Below are positions 26,110 through 35,640 of a stretch of DNA of 64,000 bases, piece after piece. Below the pieces are notes generated by a model. The model was not told the DNA's origin. It made no database searches and saw only the letters and a list, made by a program, of their open reading frames with translations. The stretch is from Rhodococcus sp. HM1 (GTDB lineage Bacteria > Actinomycetota > Actinomycetes > Mycobacteriales > Mycobacteriaceae). Within the stretch, counting starts at the first letter, position 1; the number at the start of each line of letters is the position of its first letter. The DNA lies in the NCBI RefSeq assembly GCF_023218075.1, contig NZ_JALPTB010000006.1, positions 96,440 to 160,439 on the forward strand, read 5' to 3'. The position numbers and the translations under genes are program-made.

Positions 26110-27065
26110 TCCGGCTCTTCGAGACCGGACGCCTCGTCCCGGTCCGCCCACTCGAACAGCGGATCGAGCGCGAACACCGCGTCGTCGATCCCGGCGTGCA
26201 GATCGCCCAGTTCCGCGAACCGGTCCGGCACCGTCCGCATCGTGAGGTCCCGGGGGTCGACGTCGTCGATCTCGTCCCATCGCACCGGCGCCGACACGGT
26301 CGCTTCCGGGACCCCGCGCACCGAGTACGCCGCGGCGATCGTGTGGTCGCGCGCGTTCTGGTTGTAGTCGACGAACAGCTTCGTCGGATCCCGGTCCTTG
26401 CGCCACCAGGTGGTGGTGACGTCCTTCGGAACCCGCCGCTCGATCTCGCGCGCGAACGCGAGTGCGGCCCGGCGCACATCACCGAACTCCCACCGCGGTT
26501 CGATCCGCACGTACACGTGCAGACCCTGACCACCCGACGTCTTCGGCCACCCGGTCGCGCCCAGTTCGTCGAGCACCTCGTGCACGACACCCGCGACGCG
26601 CCGCACGGTATCGAAATCGCATTGCGGCATCGGATCCAGATCGATGCGCCACTCGTCGGGGCGTTCGACGTCCGCGCGCCGCGAGTTCCACGGGTGGAAC
26701 TCGACCGTGGACATCTGCACCGCCCACACCACGTCCGCGAGATGGGTGACGCACAGTTCGTCGGCGTAGCGGTCGTAGCGCGGGAAGTGGACCTGCACGG
26801 TCTGCACCCAGTCCGGGGCGCCGCGCGGCAGGCGCTTCTGGTGCACCTTGTCACCGTCGAGCCCCTCCGGGAAGCGGTGCAGCATGCACGGCCGTTCCCG
26901 CAGCGCCCGCACGATGCCGTCGCCGACCGCCATGTAGTACTGCGCCAGGTCCAGTTTCGTCGCGCCCGTCTTCGGGAAGTACACCCGGTCCGGATGCGTC
27001 AGGCGCACGGTCCGGTCGCCGACGACCAGTTCGACGGCGTCGGACGACTTGCCTGTCGGTGCCAT
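26103..27065 (-). CDS. LigD-type polymerase/primase (AEP family, stand-alone)
   Basis: 320 residues matching the polymerase domain of DNA ligase D, here without ligase or nuclease domains. Features: LTHPDRVYFPKTGATKLDLAQYY, RPCMLHRFPEGLDGD, catalytic acidic pair in WRIDLDP, the SGGQGLHVYVRI motif and DYNQNARDHTIAAAYSVRG. Such stand-alone enzymes (PolD1/PolD2 type) of mycobacteria add ribonucleotides and fill gaps in end-joining or base-excision repair. It diverges from the sirtuin gene upstream. No ku or ligD is seen in the window. Confidence 0.92.
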   Translation of the reverse strand: MAPTGKSSDAVELVVGDRTVRLTHPDRVYFPKTGATKLDLAQYYMAVGDGIVRALRERPCMLHRFPEGLDGDKVHQKRLPRGAPDWVQTVQVHFPRYDRYADELCVTHLADVVWAVQMSTVEFHPWNSRRADVERPDEWRIDLDPMPQCDFDTVRRVAGVVHEVLDELGATGWPKTSGGQGLHVYVRIEPRWEFGDVRRAALAFAREIERRVPKDVTTTWWRKDRDPTKLFVDYNQNARDHTIAAAYSVRGVPEATVSAPVRWDEIDDVDPRDLTMRTVPDRFAELGDLHAGIDDAVFALDPLFEWADRDEASGLEEPDQ

Positions 27066-27136
27066 CGGTCCATTGTGTTCACTGCCGGCGCCGCGCGGGA
27101 CGGAACGCGCGGATCGGGCGCGCTACCGTGGACGAC

Positions 27137-27964
27137 GTGATCGACGAACTGCACTCGCTGCTGGCCGGGCGTCGGGTCGCGGTTCTGACCGGCGCCGGGC
27201 TCAGCACCGATTCCGGCATCCCGGACTACCGGAGCCCGACCTCTCCCCCGCGCAACCCGATGACCTTCCAGCAGTTCGTCGGCGATCCGGTGTTCCGCCG
27301 CCGCTACTGGGCGCGCAATCACATCGGCTGGCGTCACATGGACGCCGCCCGCCCCAACGACGGGCATCGCGCACTCGCCGCACTGGAGCGTCGCGGCACG
27401 GTGCTCGGGGTGATCACCCAGAACGTGGACCTGCTGCACACCAAGGCCGGCAGCCGCCGCGTGGTGGACCTGCACGGCACCTACGCGCAGGTGCGCTGCC
27501 TCGCCTGCGACCATCGCATCTCGCGGTTCACGCTCTCCGAACTGCTGACCGCCGCCAATCCCGGATTCCTCGAACACGTCCACGCGACAACGGGTTCGGA
27601 GGTGGCGCCGGATGCGGATGCGGTGGTCGAGAACACCGACGACTTTCGGATCGTCGACTGTGTGCGGTGCGGCGGGATGCTCAAACCCGACATCGTGTAC
27701 TTCGGGGAGTTCGTCCCCCGCGACCGCGTCGAGCGGGCGTACGCGCTCGTCGACGAGGCCGACGCGCTGCTCGTGGCGGGCAGTTCGCTGACGGTGCAGT
27801 CCGGGCTGCGGTTCGTTCGAAGGGCCGCCGCGGACGGTAAGCCGGTCGCAATCGTCAATCGCGGGCGCACCCGCGGCGATCGCTTCGCGGATGTGCGGGT
27901 CGAGGCGGGCTGCTCGGAAACCCTCGCCGCCCTGGCCGCGGCTCCGCTGCAGGCGGCTTCCTGA
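27137..27964 (+). CDS. Sir2-family NAD-dependent deacylase
   Basis: 275 residues from GTG at 27137. NAD+-binding AVLTGAGLSTDSGIPDYRSP near the start, ITQNVDLLHTKAG (TQNxDxLH), catalytic His in VVDLHGTY, a zinc site with CLACD and CVRCGG, and AGSSLTVQSG. Removes acyl groups from lysines with NAD+ consumption. The zinc-binding segment contains an unusually long stretch between the two Cys pairs (about 60 residues, incl. DADAVVEN). TACCGT (27124-27129) lies exactly 7 bases before this GTG, suggesting a leaderless mRNA; the GTG three codons earlier (27128) is the alternative. Confidence 0.92.
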   Translation: MIDELHSLLAGRRVAVLTGAGLSTDSGIPDYRSPTSPPRNPMTFQQFVGDPVFRRRYWARNHIGWRHMDAARPNDGHRALAALERRGTVLGVITQNVDLLHTKAGSRRVVDLHGTYAQVRCLACDHRISRFTLSELLTAANPGFLEHVHATTGSEVAPDADAVVENTDDFRIVDCVRCGGMLKPDIVYFGEFVPRDRVERAYALVDEADALLVAGSSLTVQSGLRFVRRAAADGKPVAIVNRGRTRGDRFADVRVEAGCSETLAALAAAPLQAAS

Positions 27965-27966
27965 CC

Positions 27967-29067
27967 CTAGAGGCGGGCGAGGTCGTCGGCGTGCACGACG
28001 GGTCGCTGCAGATCCGGCGGCAGGTTCTGCGTCGAGAAGCCGATCATGAAGTCCAGTTCGCTCGCGTCGTAGGCGACGACGCCGCGCGCCACCGTCCGCC
28101 CGTCCGGCCCGACCAGCCCGACGACGTCCCCGGCGTGGAACGTTCCGCTGATGCCGGTGACGCCGGCGGCCAGCAGCGAACGCCGCCGCTCGACGACAGC
28201 GCGGACCGCCCCGGCGTCGAGGTGCAGCTCACCGTGGACGTCGGCGGCGTGCCGCACCCAGAACCTGCGGGCGGACATGCGGTCCGGGCGGGCCGCGAAG
28301 GCGGTGCCGACGTCCGCGGTCGTGAGCGCCCGATCGGCCTGCGAGGCGGCGGTGAGCAGCACCGGCACCCCCGAGTCGGCGGCCAGGCGCGCCGCGGACA
28401 GTTTCGACGCCATCCCGCCGGTGCCGAGTGCGCCGCCGGATCCGGCGACAACCCCGTCGAGGTCCTCGGGGCTGGTGACCTCGGGGATCAGCGTGGCGCT
28501 GCCCTTGCGGGGATCACCGTCGTAGAGACCGTCCACATCCGACAGCAGGATCAGCGCGTCGGCGCCGACGAGGTGCGAGACGAGCGCGGCGAGCCGGTCG
28601 TTGTCGCCGAACCGCAGTTCCGTGGTCGCGACCGTGTCGTTCTCGTTGACGACCGGAACGGCGTGCAGCGCCCGCAGCCGGTCCAGGGTGCGCTGTGCGT
28701 TGCGGTGCTGGGTCCGGCGGCCGATGTCGTCCGCGGTGAGCAGCACCTGACCGACGGTGCGGCCGTAGCGGGCGAAGGACGTGCCCCACGCGTGGGCGAG
28801 CGCGAGCTGGCCGACGCTGGCGGCGGCCTGCTTGGTGGCCAGGTCGCGAGGCCGGCTGGTCAGCCCGAGTGGCGCGAGACCGGCGCCGACCGCCCCGGAG
28901 GACACGACCGTGACGTCGGACCCCGCCTGCATGCGGGCCTCGATCGCGTCGACGAGCCGGTCCAGGCGGTCACGGTCGAGGCCGCCGACCACGCTGGTGA
29001 TGGCCGACGAGCCGATCTTCACGACTACGCGGCGTGCGGAAGCGATGACCTCGCGGGTGTCGCTCAC
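27967..29067 (-). CDS. proB: Glutamate 5-kinase
   Basis: 366 residues from GTG at 29067. First step of proline synthesis. Amino-acid-kinase domain with [59 protein letters not shown] and [15 protein letters not shown]; the C-terminal PUA domain (from about residue 280) contains [10 protein letters not shown] and [11 protein letters not shown]. Normal length. It follows obg by 35 bases in the conserved obg-proB order; a longer frame into obg is a shadow. Confidence 0.96.
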   Translation of the reverse strand: MSDTREVIASARRVVVKIGSSAITSVVGGLDRDRLDRLVDAIEARMQAGSDVTVVSSGAVGAGLAPLGLTSRPRDLATKQAAASVGQLALAHAWGTSFARYGRTVGQVLLTADDIGRRTQHRNAQRTLDRLRALHAVPVVNENDTVATTELRFGDNDRLAALVSHLVGADALILLSDVDGLYDGDPRKGSATLIPEVTSPEDLDGVVAGSGGALGTGGMASKLSAARLAADSGVPVLLTAASQADRALTTADVGTAFAARPDRMSARRFWVRHAADVHGELHLDAGAVRAVVERRRSLLAAGVTGISGTFHAGDVVGLVGPDGRTVARGVVAYDASELDFMIGFSTQNLPPDLQRPVVHADDLARL

Positions 29068-29102
29068 GGTGGTTCTGGCCTGCCTTTCGGGTGGGCGCCG
29101 AT

Positions 29103-30560
29103 CTAGAATTCGTCGTCGTCGGTGGCGAGACCGCGACGGACCTTCTTCGCGTGACGACGCTCGGATGCGCTGACGCGGTCGACCTGGTCGAGCCGCGCGT
29201 CGGTGCCGCGTCCGGTGGGCACGATGTCGACACCGGCCTGGGTCTGCGGCTCCCATTCGAAGCTGACGTCGCCGATGGTGACGTAGCAGCCCGGTTCGGC
29301 GCCCTGCTTGACGAGTTCTTCCTCGACACCGAGCCGCGCGAGCCGGTCGGCGAGGTAGCCGACGGCCTCGTCGTTGTCGAACGCGGTCTGCCGCACCCAA
29401 CGTTCCGGCCGGGTGCCGCGGACGATGAAACCGCCGGGGGTCTCCGGGTCGGCGATGACGCTGAAGCCGGATTCGTCGCGGGCCACCGGCCGGATGACCG
29501 GACGCTTCGGTGCCGCCGGCGGATGCGCGGCCCGGTACTCCTCGACCATCCGGGCCAGCGCGAACGTCAGCGGACGCAGACCTTCACGGCTGACCGCCGA
29601 GATGGTGAACACCGGCCAGCCGCGGGCCTCGAGTTCCGGGGTGACGAACTCGGCGAGTTCGGCGGCGTCGGGCACGTCGGCCTTGTTGAGGATGACGATC
29701 CGGGGCCGGTCGGCGAGATCGCCGAGGCTGCTGTCCCCCGACAGCGCCGGCTGGTAGGCGGCGAGTTCGGCTTCGAGTGCGTCGATGTCGGAGATCGGGT
29801 CGCGGCCCGGTTCGAGGGTCGCGCAGTCGACGACGTGGGCGAGCACCGCGCAGCGTTCGATGTGCCGCAGGAAGTCCAGGCCCAGGCCGCGGCCTTCGCT
29901 CGCGCCCGGGATCAGGCCCGGCACGTCGGCGACGGTGAAGGTCGTGTCGCCCGACTGCACGACACCGAGATTCGGGACCAGCGTGGTGAACGGGTAGTCG
30001 GCGATCTTCGGCTTCGCCGCGGACAGCACCGACACCAGCGACGACTTGCCCGCGGACGGGAAACCGAGCAGGCCCACGTCGGCGACGGACTTGAGTTCGA
30101 GGACGAGGTCGCGTTCTTCGCCTTCCTCACCGAGCAGCGCGAAGCCGGGGGCCTTGCGGGCCTTGGAGGCGAGCGCGGCGTTGCCGAGACCACCGCGGCC
30201 GCCCTTCGCCGCGACGAACCGGTTGCCGACGCCGATGAGGTCGGCGAGCACCTTTCCGTCGGAGTCGAGGACGACGGTGCCGTCGGGCACCTTGAGCACC
30301 AGGTCGGCGCCGTTCGCGCCGTCGCGGTTGCTGCCCGCGCCCTGCGCGCCGTTGGTGGCCTTGGCGTGCTGGTGGAAGTGGAAGTCGAGCAGCGTGTGCA
30401 CGTTGCCGTCCACTTCGAGGATCACGTCGCCGCCGTTGCCCCCGTTACCGCCGTCGGGGCCGCCGAGCGGCTTGAACTTCTCGCGATGGACGGAGGCGCA
30501 ACCGTTGCCGCCCTTGCCGGCGCTGACGTGCAGCACCACCCGGTCGATGAAGCGGGACAT
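29103..30560 (-). CDS. obg: Obg-type GTPase
   Basis: 485 residues from ATG at 30560 ([15 protein letters not shown]). Ribosome-associated GTPase linked to large-subunit assembly, stress and division. The glycine-rich Obg domain ([27 protein letters not shown]), G1 [11 protein letters not shown]3 [11 protein letters not shown]4 NKADV and G5 SAVSREGL are intact. A C-terminal OCT domain and a variable acidic tail ending in DDDEF follow. An upstream ATG at 30596 would add 12 residues, but AGAGG is correctly placed for 30560. The rplU-rpmA terminator lies upstream, so obg needs its own promoter. Confidence 0.96.
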   Translation of the reverse strand: MSRFIDRVVLHVSAGKGGNGCASVHREKFKPLGGPDGGNGGNGGDVILEVDGNVHTLLDFHFHQHAKATNGAQGAGSNRDGANGADLVLKVPDGTVVLDSDGKVLADLIGVGNRFVAAKGGRGGLGNAALASKARKAPGFALLGEEGEERDLVLELKSVADVGLLGFPSAGKSSLVSVLSAAKPKIADYPFTTLVPNLGVVQSGDTTFTVADVPGLIPGASEGRGLGLDFLRHIERCAVLAHVVDCATLEPGRDPISDIDALEAELAAYQPALSGDSSLGDLADRPRIVILNKADVPDAAELAEFVTPELEARGWPVFTISAVSREGLRPLTFALARMVEEYRAAHPPAAPKRPVIRPVARDESGFSVIADPETPGGFIVRGTRPERWVRQTAFDNDEAVGYLADRLARLGVEEELVKQGAEPGCYVTIGDVSFEWEPQTQAGVDIVPTGRGTDARLDQVDRVSASERRHAKKVRRGLATDDDEF

Positions 30561-30604
30561 GGGTGGACCTCTCTCCGTCCGAAGAACCGATGACATTGGG
30601 CATC

Positions 30605-30639
30605 GGGGTGTATACGAAAATCAGGGGTGTAAACGAAAA
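30605..30639. repeat. Tandem direct repeat upstream of obg
   Basis: Two near-identical 16-base units, GGGGTGTATACGAAAA (30605-30620) and GGGGTGTAAACGAAAA (30624-30639), differ at one base and repeat with a 19-base period. They fill the space between the rpmA terminator and obg. The minus-strand copy next to the terminator also supplies its T-rich tail. Confidence 0.6.
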
Positions 30640-30682
30640 CAGTAGGGGCGGACCGGGTATGCGACCCTGGTCCGCCCCTACT
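30628..30682 (-). terminator. Intrinsic terminator of the rplU-rpmA operon
   Basis: Arms AGTAGGGGCGGACC (30641-30654) and GGTCCGCCCCTACT (30669-30682) pair perfectly over 14 bp, extended by GGGT/ACCC in the loop. On the minus strand the stem is followed by GTTTTCGTTT, a T-rich tract, 50 bases after the rpmA stop. Confidence 0.9.
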
Positions 30683-30732
30683 GGGAGTATGTCGCGAGGG
30701 ACACCCTCGCAGCGTCCGAATCGGACGGCAGA

Positions 30733-30996
30733 TCAGGCGTCTGCCGCGACCGGAACGATGTTGACGGTCTTGCGACCGCGCTTGGTGCCGAACTCGACCG
30801 AGCCGGCAGCAAGGGCGAACAGCGTGTCGTCGCCGCCGCGTCCCACGTTCACGCCGGGGTGGAAGTGGGTGCCGCGCTGACGCACGAGTATCTCGCCGGC
30901 GTTGACGGCCTGGCCGCCGAAACGCTTGACGCCGAGTCGCTGCGCGTTCGAATCGCGACCGTTACGGGAGCTGGATGCACCCTTCTTGTGTGCCAT
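30733..30996 (-). CDS. rpmA: 50S ribosomal protein L27
   Basis: 87 residues ([20 protein letters not shown]), conserved over its whole length ([21 protein letters not shown]). The N-terminus needs no proteolytic trimming as in firmicutes. It follows rplU by 37 bases and has GGAGGGTT-type ribosome site; standard rplU-rpmA-obg order. Confidence 0.98.
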   Translation of the reverse strand: MAHKKGASSSRNGRDSNAQRLGVKRFGGQAVNAGEILVRQRGTHFHPGVNVGRGGDDTLFALAAGSVEFGTKRGRKTVNIVPVAADA

Positions 30997-31033
30997 GACG
31001 AACCCTCCTGGGGTTGAAGCTGGAAGTCTCGAG

Positions 31034-31345
31034 TTACTTGATGCCGGTGACCTTGACGACCGTCAGCTTCTGACGGTGGCCCTGGCGCTTGTGGTAACCG
31101 GTCTTGTTCTTGAACTTGTGGATGCGGATCTTCGGGCCCTTGGTGTGCTCGACGATCTCACCGGTGACCGAGACCTTGGCCAGCTTGTCGGCGTCGGTGG
31201 TCAGCTCGGACCCGTCGACGACGAGGACCGGAGCAAGCGAGACAGCCGTGCCGGGCTCACCCTCGATCTTCTCGACCTTGACGAGGTCGCCCTCAGCGAC
31301 CTTGTACTGCTTACCGCCGGTCTTGACGATCGCGTACGTTGCCAT
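31034..31345 (-). CDS. rplU: 50S ribosomal protein L21
   Basis: 103 residues from ATG at 31345 ([20 protein letters not shown]). Typical L21 with C-terminal [19 protein letters not shown]. An apparent upstream extension of the frame is not coding. AGGGG lies upstream at a slightly long spacing. First gene of the operon. Confidence 0.98.
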   Translation of the reverse strand: MATYAIVKTGGKQYKVAEGDLVKVEKIEGEPGTAVSLAPVLVVDGSELTTDADKLAKVSVTGEIVEHTKGPKIRIHKFKNKTGYHKRQGHRQKLTVVKVTGIK

Positions 31346-31504
31346 CGGACGGCTACCCCTTGCTAGTTCGAACGTGCTCGCGCCACGGTGTGCAGCGCGA
31401 CTGGTCTGTGTGGTTGCTGACTCGGAGCCCGCAAGCTTGCCCGATTTCTCGGATTTCCCGGAATCCAGGCGCAGCACGGCTCTATCGCGAGTAGCGACTG
31501 TGCA

Positions 31505-31534
31505 AGATTACGGGAAGGTGACTGCCAGGGTCAA
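31505..31534 (-). promoter_or_regulatory. rplU promoter
   Basis: Minus strand TTGACC (31534-31529), 18 bases, TAATCT (31510-31505), close to the sigma-A consensus. The transcript would begin near 31498 and carry a leader of about 150 bases before rplU, long enough for autogenous or processing control. The gap 31346-31658 otherwise holds this leader and the rne terminator. Confidence 0.6.
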
Positions 31535-31605
31535 ACCGGCGACACCCGACTGTGTCGAACGACGCCCGGGCCGTGTCGGACCACGCCCGGCACCCCGGCA
31601 GCCGC

Positions 31606-31636
31606 CGTCACCGGCCCGCACACAACGGGCCGGTGA
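31606..31636 (-). terminator. Hairpin after rne
   Basis: GTCACCGGCCCG (31606-31617) and CGGGCCGGTGAC (31625-31636) form a perfect 12-bp stem with a 7-base loop, 22 bases after the rne stop. No T-tract follows, which is common for terminators in high-GC actinobacteria. Confidence 0.65.
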
Positions 31637-31658
31637 CAGTTTCCTACGCCTCGGATTC

Positions 31659-34600
31659 CTACGCTTCGGCGTCGACCGGCGGGCCCGCGGGCCGGCCGGC
31701 GGCGCGCCGGCGCCGAGGCCGGCGTTCCACGACCACGGCCGCCGGTTCGCCGTCTCCGGCGGCGACGGCCGGAGCCGGTGCCGCCACGGGTTCCTCGACG
31801 ACCGTGGGCGTCGGGATGACGAACACGGTGCCGGCGCCTTCGCTGTCGCCGGCCGGTGCAGCGGCGGCACGGGAGACCCGGCGGGCCCGGCGACGACGCG
31901 GCGCCACCGACTCCTGTGCTTCCGCTGCCTGTGTTTCAGCCGCCGGGGCTTCCGGCTCGGGTGCCGGCGCCGCGGTCTCGGTGACCTCGGCCTCCTCGGC
32001 TGTCTCCTCGGCCGGCGCGGCGGCGGTCGCCACGTCGGCGGCGGCCGCGACCGGCTCGGCGACAGCCTCGGTGGTCGTCACGGCCTCGGTCGGTGCGGCC
32101 TCGGCTGCGACCGGTTCCGGAGTGTGCTCGGCCGATTCGGCAACCTGCTCGCCGTTGGTTTCGGTCGCGTGGTGGGCGGCCATCGCCAGCGCGACGGGGT
32201 GGGCCCGGCGCGCCGCTGCCTCTTCCGGGGTCACATGGTGGTGTGCCGCGGGTTCCGCAGGCTGCTGCGGTTCCTGGCTCGCCGCGCGATCACGGCCGCG
32301 CTTGCGGCGCGATCCGCCCTCGCTCTTCGAGCGCCCGGAATCCTCGGCCGGCTTCGACTCGATCGGGTCGGAGTGGACGATGATGCCGCGACCGTGGCAG
32401 TGCTCACAGGTGGTCGAGAACGCCTCGACCAGACCGGTGCCGAGCCGCTTGCGCGTCATCTGGACCAGGCCCAGCGACGTCACCTCGGAGACCTGGTGAC
32501 GGGTGCGGTCGCGTCCGAGCGCTTCGGTGAGGCGACGCAACACCAGGTCACGGTTCGATTCGAGCACCATGTCGATGAAGTCGACGACGATCATGCCGCC
32601 GATGTCGCGCAGCCGCATCTGCCGCACGATCTCCTCGGCCGCTTCGAGGTTGTTGCGGGTGACCGTTTCCTCGAGGTTGCCGCCGGCACCGGTGAACTTG
32701 CCGGTGTTGACGTCGACGACCGTCATGGCTTCGGTGCGGTCGATGACGAGCGTGCCACCGGACGGCAGCCACACCTTGCGGTCGAGCGCCTTGGCGAGCT
32801 GTTCGTCGATGCGGTGGGCGGCGAAGACGTCGACGCTTCCCGGGTTGTCGTACTGCTCCACGCGCGGCAGCAGGTCCGACGCCACGGTGCGGATGTAGTT
32901 CTCGACGGTGCGCCAGGACTTGTCGCCCTCGATGACCAGCTTGGAGAAGTCCTCGTTGAACAGATCGCGGACGACCTTGACGAGCAGGTCCGGCTCCTCG
33001 TACAGCGTCTTGGGCTGGCCGGACGCCTCGGACTTGGCCTTCTCGGCCTGCTCCTGGATGGCGGCCCACTGCGTCTGCAACCGGGTCACGTCCCGCGCGA
33101 GTTCCTCCTCGCTGACGCCCTCGGCGGCGGTGCGGATGATGACGCCGGCGTCGGCCGGGACGATCTCCCGCAGGATCTCCTTGAGACGCTTGCGTTCGGT
33201 GTCGGGCAGCTTGCGGCTGATACCGGTCGACGATCCGCCCGGCACGTACACCAGGAAGCGGCCCGCGAGGCTGATCTGCGTGGTCAGACGAGCACCCTTG
33301 TGCCCGACCGGGTCCTTGCTGACCTGCACGACGACCTGATCGCCGGGCTTGAGCGCCTGCTCGATCTTGCGGGAGTTGCCACCGAGGCCGGCGGCCTCCC
33401 AGTTGACCTCACCGGCGTACAGCACGCCGTTGCGGCCGCGGCCGATGTCGATGAACGCGGCCTCCATCGAGGGCAGCACGTTCTGCACTCGGCCCAGGTA
33501 GACGTTGCCCACCATGGATGCCGAGTTGGCGCTGGTCACGAAGTGCTCGACGAGGATGCCGTCCTCGAGCACCGCGACCTGGGTCATGCCGGCGTGCGCA
33601 CCGTCGGTCCGCTCCCGCACGACCATGACACGGTCGACGGATTCGCGGCGGGCGAGGAACTCGGACTCGGTGAGGATCGGCGGGCGGCGGCGGCCGGCCT
33701 CGCGGCCGTCGCGGCGACGCTGCCGCTTCGCTTCCAGGCGGGTCGACCCGGTGATGCCCTGGACCTCGTCCTTGACCGCACGGGACTTGCTGCGCGGTTC
33801 GCGCTCGTGGATGACGGTGGGGACGGAGTCGTCCTCGACGGTGGTGTCCGCGGCCTCGCTGCCCTTACGGCGGCGGCGACGGCGGCGACGACGGGACGTG
33901 CCCTCGCCCTGCTCTTCCTCCGAGACGCCCTCTTCGGATTCGGCGGCTTCCTCCGCGGCCTCGGCGGCCGGGGTCTCGGTGACCTCGGCACCTGTCTCCG
34001 CTTCGGCCCCGCCGCGGGTTTCCCCGGTCTCGGAGACCTCGGCGGCCTCCGTCTCCTCGGCGGCCTTGGATTCCTCGGTGGTCTCTCCGCCCTCGGCGCT
34101 GTCACCGCGGCCACGACCGCGGCCACGACGCCCACGCCGGCGACGACGGGGATGTTCCTCTTCGGCCTCGGCGGTGGTCTCGGCGGGCTCTTCCTCGACA
34201 GCGGTCTCTGCGCTCTCCTCCGCCTCGACGACCGGCTCGGCCGGGGTCTCGGCACCGCGACGGGTGCGACGGCGACGCGGGGTGCTCTCGACCGGAGCCG
34301 TCAGGTCCGGCTGCAGGAACAGCGGTGCTTCCACGATCGGCTCGACGGTCGGCGCGGGCTGCGGAACCTCGAACAGCGGGGTGTCCTGCACGGGAGCGGT
34401 GAACAGGGAACCGGGACCGGCGAGGTGCGTTTCGGTCTCGGGTTCCGGCGCGGTCTCGGGTTCCGGCGCGGTCTCGGGTTCCGGCGCTGTCTCGGCCTCG
34501 ACTGCCGGCGCAGCCTCCGCCTGGGGTTCCGGCGCAGCCTCGGGCTCGGCTACCGGCGCAGCCTCGGCCTCCGCAGCGGGAGCGGTCTCGTCCGTCGCCG

Positions 34601-34817
34601 GGGCGGGCGCGACCAGCGCGTCGCGTATCTGCTCCGCGGCGTCACGGTGGAGCGTCGAGTGCGCACTGCGCAGCTCGTGGCCGAACTCCGCGGCCTTGGC
34701 GATGACCTCTTTGCTGGTCAGTCCGAGCAGCTTGGCGAGGGCGTGCACGCGAATCTTCGCGGGCAGCTCCGCTGCGGCTTCGGTGGAATTGTCGTTCGGC
34801 GGCACTTGATCTGCCAC
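31659..34817 (-). CDS. rne: Ribonuclease E/G family endoribonuclease
   Basis: 1052 residues. Central enzyme of mRNA decay and rRNA maturation. Order: an N-terminal segment (KIRVHALAKLLGLTSKEVI, residues ~20-70) resembling the IF2 N-terminal module; a long acidic, repetitive region rich in Glu, Ala, Pro and Thr (~75-330) interrupted by basic RRRRRRRRR-type blocks; the catalytic core from about 390 with S1 domain (GNVYLGRVQNVLPSMEAAFID), active-site Asp in VDVNTGKF and FIDM, and the zinc-link CEHCHGRG; then a second low-complexity tail with Ala/Glu repeats and RRRRARRVSR-type blocks. Slightly longer than the mycobacterial enzyme (~950). Order rne-rplU conserved. Confidence 0.95.
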   Translation of the reverse strand: MADQVPPNDNSTEAAAELPAKIRVHALAKLLGLTSKEVIAKAAEFGHELRSAHSTLHRDAAEQIRDALVAPAPATDETAPAAEAEAAPVAEPEAAPEPQAEAAPAVEAETAPEPETAPEPETAPEPETETHLAGPGSLFTAPVQDTPLFEVPQPAPTVEPIVEAPLFLQPDLTAPVESTPRRRRTRRGAETPAEPVVEAEESAETAVEEEPAETTAEAEEEHPRRRRRGRRGRGRGRGDSAEGGETTEESKAAEETEAAEVSETGETRGGAEAETGAEVTETPAAEAAEEAAESEEGVSEEEQGEGTSRRRRRRRRRKGSEAADTTVEDDSVPTVIHEREPRSKSRAVKDEVQGITGSTRLEAKRQRRRDGREAGRRRPPILTESEFLARRESVDRVMVVRERTDGAHAGMTQVAVLEDGILVEHFVTSANSASMVGNVYLGRVQNVLPSMEAAFIDIGRGRNGVLYAGEVNWEAAGLGGNSRKIEQALKPGDQVVVQVSKDPVGHKGARLTTQISLAGRFLVYVPGGSSTGISRKLPDTERKRLKEILREIVPADAGVIIRTAAEGVSEEELARDVTRLQTQWAAIQEQAEKAKSEASGQPKTLYEEPDLLVKVVRDLFNEDFSKLVIEGDKSWRTVENYIRTVASDLLPRVEQYDNPGSVDVFAAHRIDEQLAKALDRKVWLPSGGTLVIDRTEAMTVVDVNTGKFTGAGGNLEETVTRNNLEAAEEIVRQMRLRDIGGMIVVDFIDMVLESNRDLVLRRLTEALGRDRTRHQVSEVTSLGLVQMTRKRLGTGLVEAFSTTCEHCHGRGIIVHSDPIESKPAEDSGRSKSEGGSRRKRGRDRAASQEPQQPAEPAAHHHVTPEEAAARRAHPVALAMAAHHATETNGEQVAESAEHTPEPVAAEAAPTEAVTTTEAVAEPVAAAADVATAAAPAEETAEEAEVTETAAPAPEPEAPAAETQAAEAQESVAPRRRRARRVSRAAAAPAGDSEGAGTVFVIPTPTVVEEPVAAPAPAVAAGDGEPAAVVVERRPRRRRAAGRPAGPPVDAEA

Positions 34818-35155
34818 GTAGGTCTCCTAAGACCCCCGGGCGCGTCCATCACCGTCGGCGATGTGACGCGGCCACGCGGGGGCGCAGTCTGTGTGCTCGC
34901 GCCCTCTGGCGCGAGGTCTCCGGTCTCGCATCGCGCGGTCGTCCGGTGCCCGTTTTCACTGCACGGCCGAGCGGTGCCTGGCTTGATCGCGAATCGAGCG
35001 CCGGAACATCCAGCATGCCGCCGAGCGAGGTGTCTCCTGCGTTTCTCGGCCACAGCGATGTCGGGCATCGTTCCGTGATGTCGTCGGTCGCTCCGCACTC
35101 GTTCGTATGGAGCAACCTTCCCCAGTATCCCACACAGGAATGCCCGGATACGCCA
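34818..35155 (-). promoter_or_regulatory. rne upstream region with a strong hairpin
   Basis: A 385-base gap separates ndk from rne. No gene is supported in it. It contains an 8-bp perfect hairpin CTCGCGCC (34896-34903), CTCT loop, GGCGCGAG (34908-34915), about 80 bases before the rne start. RNase E mRNAs in other bacteria have structured leaders used for self-control; that this one does so is inference. GATACT (35129-35124) is a weak -10 candidate. Confidence 0.35.
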
Positions 35156-35177
35156 ACGGCGCCCCGAAGGGCGCCGT
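35156..35177 (-). terminator. Hairpin after ndk
   Basis: ACGGCGCCC (35156-35164) and GGGCGCCGT (35169-35177) form a perfect 9-bp stem that on the minus strand closes a stable TTCG tetraloop, 25 bases after the ndk stop. No T-tract. Confidence 0.65.
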
Positions 35178-35202
35178 GACTGTTGTCCGCTTCGGCGAAC
35201 GA

Positions 35203-35622
35203 CTAGGCGTTCGCGAGCTCCGGGAACCAGAGTGCGATCTCACGCTCGGCCGATTCGACCGAATCGGAGCCGTGCACGAGGTTCTCCCCGGCGTCGAGGC
35301 CCAGGTCACCGCGGATCGAACCGGGAACGGCCTTCTCAACCGGGTCGGTGCCGCCGGCGAGCTGCCGGAACGCCGCGATCGCGCGGGGGCCTTCGAGCAC
35401 CGCCGCAACCAGCGGGCCACCGGTGATGAACTCGATCAGACCCGGGTAGAAGGGCTTGCCCTCGTGTTCGGCGTAGTGGGCCGCGGCGACCTCCTCGGTC
35501 GCGGTACGCAGCTCGAGCGCCGCGATGTTGAGGCCCTTGCGCTCGATGCGCGAGAGGATTTCTCCGACATGACGGCGTGCGACGCCGTCGGGCTTGATCA
35601 GTACCAGAGTCCGTTCAGTCAC
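35203..35622 (-). CDS. ndk: Nucleoside diphosphate kinase
   Basis: 139 residues. Balances NTP pools by gamma-phosphate transfer through a phosphohistidine. [19 protein letters not shown] at the start, [13 protein letters not shown], and the active-site His in [20 protein letters not shown] (His ~116). GTG start. It ends a valS-folC-DUF4233-ndk run, as in mycobacteria. Confidence 0.97.
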   Translation of the reverse strand: MTERTLVLIKPDGVARRHVGEILSRIERKGLNIAALELRTATEEVAAAHYAEHEGKPFYPGLIEFITGGPLVAAVLEGPRAIAAFRQLAGGTDPVEKAVPGSIRGDLGLDAGENLVHGSDSVESAEREIALWFPELANA

Positions 35623-35640
35623 GCCGAACAGCGTAGAGGT

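Noticed and set aside
31104..35078. Open frame of about 1300 codons on the plus strand across rne
   Set aside because: Antisense shadow of the low-complexity rne gene; no domain recognised and no ribosome site.
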